NCBI GenBank assembly: GCA_023443765.1
Contig: JAEZTA010000068.1
Location: 1 to 19,575 of the forward strand
DNA length: 19,575 nucleotides
From: Bacteroidota bacterium
Lineage (GTDB): Bacteria > Bacteroidota > Bacteroidia > Bacteroidales > Rikenellaceae
Direction of reading: 5' to 3'
In this document: piece by piece, positions 15,326 to 19,575 of the stretch
How the letters are laid out: each line of letters opens with the position of its first letter
Numbering within the stretch: the stretch's first letter is position 1
Notes under the pieces: generated by a model
Told to the model about the DNA's origin: nothing
The model's database searches: none
What the model saw: only the letters and a program-made list of their open reading frames with translations
Made by a program: the position numbers and the translations under genes

Positions 15326-17707
15326 ATGAAATTCCTGAAAGTTGCGATTTTGGTTTTTTGCCTGTTTGCGGCGTGCGCCGTGCAGGCGCAGGGCGGGAGT
15401 TATCCTGTCAGCGGACGGGTGATCGACCGCCTGAGCCGTAAACCGGTGGCCTATGCCGCTGTGGTGCTGGCCGGGCAGGAGCAGAAGGGAGCCTCGACCG
15501 ACTCGCTGGGGCGGTTCCGCATTGAGCGCGTGAAGCCGGGCATCTGGCGTCTGGCGGTTTCGTCGGTGGGGTACAAGAGCGTTACGACGCCGGAATACAT
15601 GGTTTCGGCCGCCACGCCTTTCGTCGAGATCGAGATGGAGGAGGACGCCGCACAGCTGGAGGCCGTGACGGTTTCGCCGTCGCCGTTCCGCGCCACGGTG
15701 GAGAGTCCCGTGGGGTTGAAGGTGATCGGATTGCAGGAGATCGAGAAAAGCCCCGGTTCGAACCGCGACGTGTCGCGCATCGTGCGCTCCTATCCCGGCG
15801 TGGCCTTTTCGCCCGTGGGTTACCGCAACGACCTGATCGTGCGCGGCGGAGGTCCTTCGGAGAATAAGTTTTACATGGACGGGATCGAGATTCCGAACAT
15901 CAACCACTTCGCCACGCAGGGCGCGACGGGCGGTCCGGTGAGTATCGTCAATGCCGACCTCGTGCGCGAAATCAGTTTCTATACGGGGGCGTTTCCCGCC
16001 GACCGGGCCGGGGCGCTGAGCTCCGTGCTGGATTTCCGCCTCCGCGACGGCAATGCCGAAAAGCAGACCTTCAAGGCGACGCTGGGCGCTTCGGAGGTGG
16101 GCCTGAGCGGCAGCGGCCACATCGGCGACAAGACGACTTACCTGTTCTCGATCCGCCAGTCCTACCTGCAACTGCTGTTCAAGATGCTGGGGTTGCCGTT
16201 CCTGCCCAACTACATCGACGGGCAGGCGAAGGTCAAGACGCGCTTGTCGGAGCGCGACGAACTGACGGTGCTGGCGTTGGCCGGGTTCGACAATATGCGC
16301 CTCAACGTCGACGAGAAGGGCGAGGATGCCGAATACCTGCTGAGCTACCTGCCCCGCATCCGGCAGGAGACCTTCACGGTGGGGGCCTCGTGGCGCCATT
16401 ATGCGGGCCGCCACGTGCAGACCGTGACACTGAGCCACACCTACCTGAACAACCGCAACCTGAAATACCTGCGCAACGACGACTCCTCGGAGGACAACCT
16501 GACCCTGCGCCTGCGCTCCGTGGAGCAGAAAACCACGCTTCGGGCCGAAAACCGGACCTACCTGGGCCGCTGGACGGTCCGCGAAGGCGTCGAGGTGAAT
16601 TATTCGAGCTACACGAACCGCACGTTGCAGCGGCTCTATACCGATAAAACACAACTGTCGGATTACAATACCCGGCTGGGAATCGTCGGCTGGGGACTGT
16701 TCGCCGGGGCCGAATACGCCTCGGCCGACAAGCGGTTCACCGCTTCGGCAGGTCTCAGGGCCGACGGGAGCGACTACTCGTCGCGCATGGCGAAGGTGTG
16801 GCGCCAGTTGTCGCCCCGGGCTTCGGTCTCCTATGCGCTGAGTCCCGGCTGGTCGGTGAGCGGCAGCGCAGGGCTTTACTACCAGTTGCCGCCCTATACG
16901 GCGCTGGGATTCAAGGTGGACGATGCGTTGGTCAACAAATCGCTCGACTACATGCGCGTCGGGGTTTTCAGCGCAGGCGTCGACTGGCGGCTGCGCGACC
17001 GGCTGATCGTCTCGCTCGAAGGGTTTTACAAACGCTACGGCGATGTGCCCCTCTCCATTGCGGATGCGATTCCGCTCTCCTGCAAAGGCAACGATTACGG
17101 CGTGGTGGGTAACGAGGAGCTGGTCTCCTCGGCGCAGGGACGCGCTTATGGCGTCGAAGCGATGGCCCGCTGGCAGATTCCGGGGCGCGTGAGCGTCGTG
17201 GGGTCGGTGACCGTGTTCCGCTCGGAGTACCGCAACGACAAATCGGCTCCGTGGATCGCTTCGGCGTGGGACAACCGCTTCGTGGTCAACGTCAGCGGAA
17301 CCTACGACCTGCCCCGCCACTGGAGCTTCGGCGCAAAGCTGAGCGCTGTGGGCGGTGCGCCCTACACGCCCTATGACGTGGAAAAATCGTCGCTCGTCGA
17401 GGCGTGGGATGCGCAGGGACGGCCCTATTACGACTATTCGAAGTACAACGCCGGGCGGCTCGACGCCTTTGCCCAGCTGGACGTGCGCGTCGACAAGGTA
17501 TTCTATTTCCGCCGCTGCATGCTGGGCATCTACATCGACCTGCAGAACGTTGCGGGCGGCAAACTGCGTCAGCCCGACGTGCTGATGTCCACGGGCGAGG
17601 TCGAGAATCCCTCGGCCCCGGCATCGGAGCAGCGTTACCGCATGAAATACCTCGAACAGGTGAGCGGCACGCTCCTGCCGACACTGGGCCTGACGGTCGA
17701 GTTCTAA
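15326..17707 (+). CDS. TonB-dependent outer-membrane receptor with carboxypeptidase-regulatory-like N-terminal domain
   Basis: The protein has 793 residues. It has a signal peptide (about 1-22), a carboxypeptidase-regulatory-like domain (about 26-106), a TonB-box-like LEAVTVSPS (111-119), a plug (about 130-235) with VRGGGPSENKFYMDGIEIPNI, and a beta barrel ending LTVEF with the usual terminal Phe. It is much shorter than SusC proteins, lacks an STN domain and has no SusD partner, so it looks like a general TonB receptor, not a glycan transporter. The ligand is unknown. Its location next to the BASS gene suggests a shared substrate. Base composition is visibly more GC-rich than in the susC/susD genes. 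Its stop overlaps the stop of the convergent antiporter gene. Confidence 0.94.
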   Translation: MKFLKVAILVFCLFAACAVQAQGGSYPVSGRVIDRLSRKPVAYAAVVLAGQEQKGASTDSLGRFRIERVKPGIWRLAVSSVGYKSVTTPEYMVSAATPFVEIEMEEDAAQLEAVTVSPSPFRATVESPVGLKVIGLQEIEKSPGSNRDVSRIVRSYPGVAFSPVGYRNDLIVRGGGPSENKFYMDGIEIPNINHFATQGATGGPVSIVNADLVREISFYTGAFPADRAGALSSVLDFRLRDGNAEKQTFKATLGASEVGLSGSGHIGDKTTYLFSIRQSYLQLLFKMLGLPFLPNYIDGQAKVKTRLSERDELTVLALAGFDNMRLNVDEKGEDAEYLLSYLPRIRQETFTVGASWRHYAGRHVQTVTLSHTYLNNRNLKYLRNDDSSEDNLTLRLRSVEQKTTLRAENRTYLGRWTVREGVEVNYSSYTNRTLQRLYTDKTQLSDYNTRLGIVGWGLFAGAEYASADKRFTASAGLRADGSDYSSRMAKVWRQLSPRASVSYALSPGWSVSGSAGLYYQLPPYTALGFKVDDALVNKSLDYMRVGVFSAGVDWRLRDRLIVSLEGFYKRYGDVPLSIADAIPLSCKGNDYGVVGNEELVSSAQGRAYGVEAMARWQIPGRVSVVGSVTVFRSEYRNDKSAPWIASAWDNRFVVNVSGTYDLPRHWSFGAKLSAVGGAPYTPYDVEKSSLVEAWDAQGRPYYDYSKYNAGRLDAFAQLDVRVDKVFYFRRCMLGIYIDLQNVAGGKLRQPDVLMSTGEVENPSAPASEQRYRMKYLEQVSGTLLPTLGLTVEF

Positions 17708-19161
17708 GCCTTCGGCGCCTTTCGGGCGTTCCGTTTGTCCATCGCGAAACTGATGATGAACGGGATTGCGAGGAAGACCACCGTGCCGGTCGCCACCAGC
17801 CATGTGTACATCGCCGGACTGCCCACGGGTAGCTGCGACGGCGGGAAGAAGGTGACGATGAACGAGAAGAGCACGGCGAGGAATCCGATGCCCCCGATCA
17901 GCCACATGCCCGTGTTGCCGCCCGGAACGCGGTAGCTGCGGATGAGTTTGGGCTGCGTGTAGCGCAGGCGGATTCCCGCGGCGTACATCATCATATACAT
18001 AATCAGGTACAATCCCACGGTCAGGGCGCTCAGCAGGAAGAACGCCACACTAACATCGCTCATCACGATGTAGAGTGACGAAAGGAGCGTCACGATGCAG
18101 CCCTGGATGATCAGGATGTTGAGCTGCACGCCGTTTTTGTTGGTCTTCTGGAGGAAGCAGGGCAATGCCCCGTCTTTGACTGTCCACAGCAGGCCGCGGC
18201 TGGGACCCGAAATCCACGACATCACGCCCGCCAGCGCGCCGAAGGCCACGAGCAGTCCCATGACGTTCGAGAGCCAGCCCACATGGTAATGGTCGAAGAC
18301 GATCTGGAAGGTGGTGAACAGGCCCGACTGGAGGTTGATCTGGTCGTAGGGGGTGATGATGGCTACGGCCAGTGCGCCCAGCGTGAACAATCCGAACGAA
18401 ATCAGCGCCGCGAGGAACATTGCCCGCGGGAATTGCGTCTGGGGCTTTTTCAGTTCCGGGGCGTGCACGGCGTGTACCTCCACGCCGGCGAATAGCAGCA
18501 GGATGCCGGCCAGGAAGGCGATGTCGCTCATGCCCGTGATGTGGGGAAAGAGGCGCGGGTGGACGTGCTGCGCGGCGTCGACGTTGACGACCTGCGAGAC
18601 ACTGGCCGGAATCTCCTTCAGGGCGATCTCGTTGCCGCCCGCCATCCAGATGATCGCCATCACGATCACGACGATGCCCGGGAGCACCGTGCCGATCAGG
18701 AATCCCTTCGATGTGATGCCCGAAATGGCCGACGTGCCGCGCAGTGTGACGAGCGTCGCGCACCAGTACATCACGATCGAGAACAGCCCGACGTAAAGGC
18801 CGTTCTGCGCCAGCGTCGGAATGCCGATCATGTAGGCGATCGACGCGGCGGCGAATCCCAGTACGGTGGGATACCAGACGACGTTCTGGATCCATTGCAG
18901 GAAGATGGCCGAGAATCCCAGGTGACGGTTGAAGGCCTCCTTGACCCAGGTGTAGACACCTCCGCCACGGTCGGCGAAGGCGCTGCCCAGCTCGGCGCCC
19001 ACGAGGGCTGCGGGAATCAGGAAGAGGAACGTCGCGAAGAAGATGTAGAAGAACATCGTCAGTTCCTCCTGGGCCATCATCGGAAGGCCGCGCAGGCTGA
19101 TGACGGCAGCAGCGGTCATCAGCGCCAACTGTGTCGTCGTGATATTTTTGAGTTTTGCCAT
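17704..19161 (-). CDS. GadC-like glutamate:GABA antiporter family (APC) transporter lacking the C-plug
   Basis: The protein has 485 residues and about 12 membrane helices. Similarity to E. coli GadC, from memory, is clear in SWISGPSRG (315-323), NKNGVQLNILIIQ (341-353), FPRAMFLAALIS, ITPYDQINLQSG, RVPGGN (411-416), FSFIVTFFPPSQ (432-443) and the final helix FLAIPFIISF. These proteins exchange an external amino acid (glutamate) for its decarboxylation product (GABA) in acid resistance. The protein ends right after the last helix with AMDKRNARKAPKA, so the roughly 35-residue C-terminal plug that closes E. coli GadC at neutral pH is absent. No decarboxylase gene is present in the window, so the substrate pair is uncertain. 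Confidence 0.9.
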   Translation of the reverse strand: MAKLKNITTTQLALMTAAAVISLRGLPMMAQEELTMFFYIFFATFLFLIPAALVGAELGSAFADRGGGVYTWVKEAFNRHLGFSAIFLQWIQNVVWYPTVLGFAAASIAYMIGIPTLAQNGLYVGLFSIVMYWCATLVTLRGTSAISGITSKGFLIGTVLPGIVVIVMAIIWMAGGNEIALKEIPASVSQVVNVDAAQHVHPRLFPHITGMSDIAFLAGILLLFAGVEVHAVHAPELKKPQTQFPRAMFLAALISFGLFTLGALAVAIITPYDQINLQSGLFTTFQIVFDHYHVGWLSNVMGLLVAFGALAGVMSWISGPSRGLLWTVKDGALPCFLQKTNKNGVQLNILIIQGCIVTLLSSLYIVMSDVSVAFFLLSALTVGLYLIMYMMMYAAGIRLRYTQPKLIRSYRVPGGNTGMWLIGGIGFLAVLFSFIVTFFPPSQLPVGSPAMYTWLVATGTVVFLAIPFIISFAMDKRNARKAPKA

Positions 19162-19310
19162 GGTGGATAGGTTGGATTTTGCTGTTTTCTGTCATCGGTC
19201 GCCGCACAGTTTTCGTGCCGGAACGCGTTGTTGCGCAGGAAAATCGGCAGACGGAGCACCGCATGGGTCCGATCGGAACAACGAATGGATTTTTTGAAAC
19301 TGAAAGCATA

Positions 19311-19347
19311 CAAAAACAGCAGGGAATCTCACGATTGGCAGCTGTTT
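19311..19347 (-). promoter_or_regulatory. GNRA-capped hairpin with U-tract in the antiporter leader
   Basis: In leftward RNA the arms AAACAGC (19347-19341) and GCUGUUU (19320-19314) enclose a 4-by-4 internal loop and an inner stem AAUC/GAUU capped by GUGA, a GNRA tetraloop. UUG follows, making a run of five U's across the end of the stem. It could be an attenuator in the antiporter leader about 150 nt before the ATG, or the terminator of a gene to the right of the window. Confidence 0.35.
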
Positions 19348-19381
19348 CCGGGAGGTGCCCTTTTTCAGGAAAAATTACTAA

Positions 19382-19549
19382 CGACCGCAGTAGCAGGGTA
19401 GAGGCTCTGCGTGTGTGCGGATGCTGCGCAGCGGCAGGGTGCGAACGACACGTCGCCGACGGTTTCCGTATGGGCGATGTGTCGTTTGTGCCCTGTTGGC
19501 CTTCCGGCCGTTCCGTACATGACCGGAGGGTTACTGCGTGAACCGGTTG
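19382..19549 (+). ncRNA. Candidate structured RNA (multibranched; family unknown)
   Basis: Read by eye as rightward RNA it folds compactly. A closing stem of 7 bp (19386-19392 with 19532-19538) can be extended by 4 bp (19382-19385 with 19546-19549). Directly inside is hairpin 19393-19410 (6 bp). A 26-bp uninterrupted stem (19432-19457 with 19473-19498) is capped by the 4-bp hairpin 19459-19469. A last hairpin, 19499-19531, abuts the closing stem. The non-Watson-Crick pairs in these main stems are G-U on the + strand and would be A-C on the minus strand, which argues for rightward transcription. I recognise no known RNA family, and no consensus promoter lies immediately upstream. Confidence 0.45.
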
Positions 19550-19575
19550 AAAGTGGTTTTAGGAGGGCATACAGA

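Larger units (their letters stand above)
19162..19575. other. Non-coding region upstream of the antiporter gene
   Basis: These 414 bp contain no convincing protein gene. They would include the antiporter promoter, which is not clearly identifiable. The best -7-like match on the minus strand, TGTTTTTG (19318-19311), departs from consensus. A perfect 10-bp palindrome TCCGATCGGA lies at 19268-19277, a GNRA-loop hairpin at 19311-19347, and an extensive branched structure at 19382-19549. The right end of the window cuts this region. Confidence 0.65.

Noticed and set aside
15221..17905. Leftward open frame of about 890 codons opposite the TonB receptor
   Set aside because: It spans the ends of two real genes, is rich in Arg, His and Pro as expected of an antisense frame, and the + strand shows a coherent signal peptide, plug and barrel.
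19155..19541. Rightward open frame of 128 codons upstream of the antiporter
   Set aside because: It overlaps the antiporter start, runs through the hairpin structures, and shows no domain or biased codon pattern.
19382..19549. Integron attC site, group II intron end or known riboswitch
   Set aside because: No paired GTTRRRY/RYYYAAC boxes frame the hairpins, no domain V-like sequence is visible before the window ends, and none of the conserved riboswitch cores I know (TPP, FMN, cobalamin) is readable on either strand.
1..19575. CRISPR arrays, insertion sequences, prophage or defence genes
   Set aside because: No regularly spaced direct repeats, transposase, integrase, Cas or phage-like proteins were seen in any gene of the window.

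Overview
The window looks like a chromosomal segment of a gut Bacteroidales, most likely Alistipes or another Rikenellaceae. This is inferred from SusC/SusD-type genes, an ECF sigma/FecR pair, -7 boxes of the form TAnnTTTG instead of E. coli-type promoters, the absence of clear Shine-Dalgarno sequences, and a fairly high GC content judged by eye. No species was assigned by any search.

Layout from left to right. (1) 1-233: two tRNA-Val genes (anticodons TAC and GAC), each followed by its own terminator-like hairpin. (2) About 234-461: a non-coding stretch with a consensus-quality promoter pointing left into no gene, and promoter boxes pointing right. (3) 462-4255 (+): two overlapping genes for membrane sensors with TPR-like periplasmic regions. 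The first is a complete histidine kinase. The second is a paralogue that has lost the phospho-acceptor His and the ATP-binding motifs. (4) 4265-4297: a strong bidirectional terminator separating convergent units. (5) 4317-14279 (-): a glycan-utilisation locus read leftward in the order ECF sigma factor, FecR-type anti-sigma factor, SusC-type TonB-dependent transducer with an STN domain, SusD, a DUF1735 + F5/8C lipoprotein, and a GH27 alpha-galactosidase. (6) 14430-17707 (+): a bile acid:Na+ symporter-family (BASS) protein and, 17 bp later, a smaller TonB-dependent receptor. (7) 17704-19161 (-): a GadC-like amino-acid antiporter without the C-terminal plug, whose stop codon overlaps that of the receptor. 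(8) 19162-19575: 414 bp without a credible gene but rich in RNA-like secondary structure.

How the parts work together (inference from family knowledge). In the glycan locus the SusC/SusD pair would bind and import an oligosaccharide. The STN domain of SusC would signal through FecR to release the ECF sigma factor, which would raise expression of fecR-susC-susD and the downstream genes. The F5/8C lipoprotein would help capture glycan at the surface, and the alpha-galactosidase would remove terminal alpha-galactose in the periplasm. The BASS protein and its adjacent receptor could form an outer-plus-inner-membrane uptake route for a sterol- or organic-anion-like compound, but the ligand is unknown.

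The points most worth a second look are a multibranched, strand-biased RNA structure at the right edge (about 19382-19549), the active-kinase/pseudokinase pair, the promoter without a gene near position 300, a G9 tract in the susC signal peptide, and the plug-less GadC-like antiporter.
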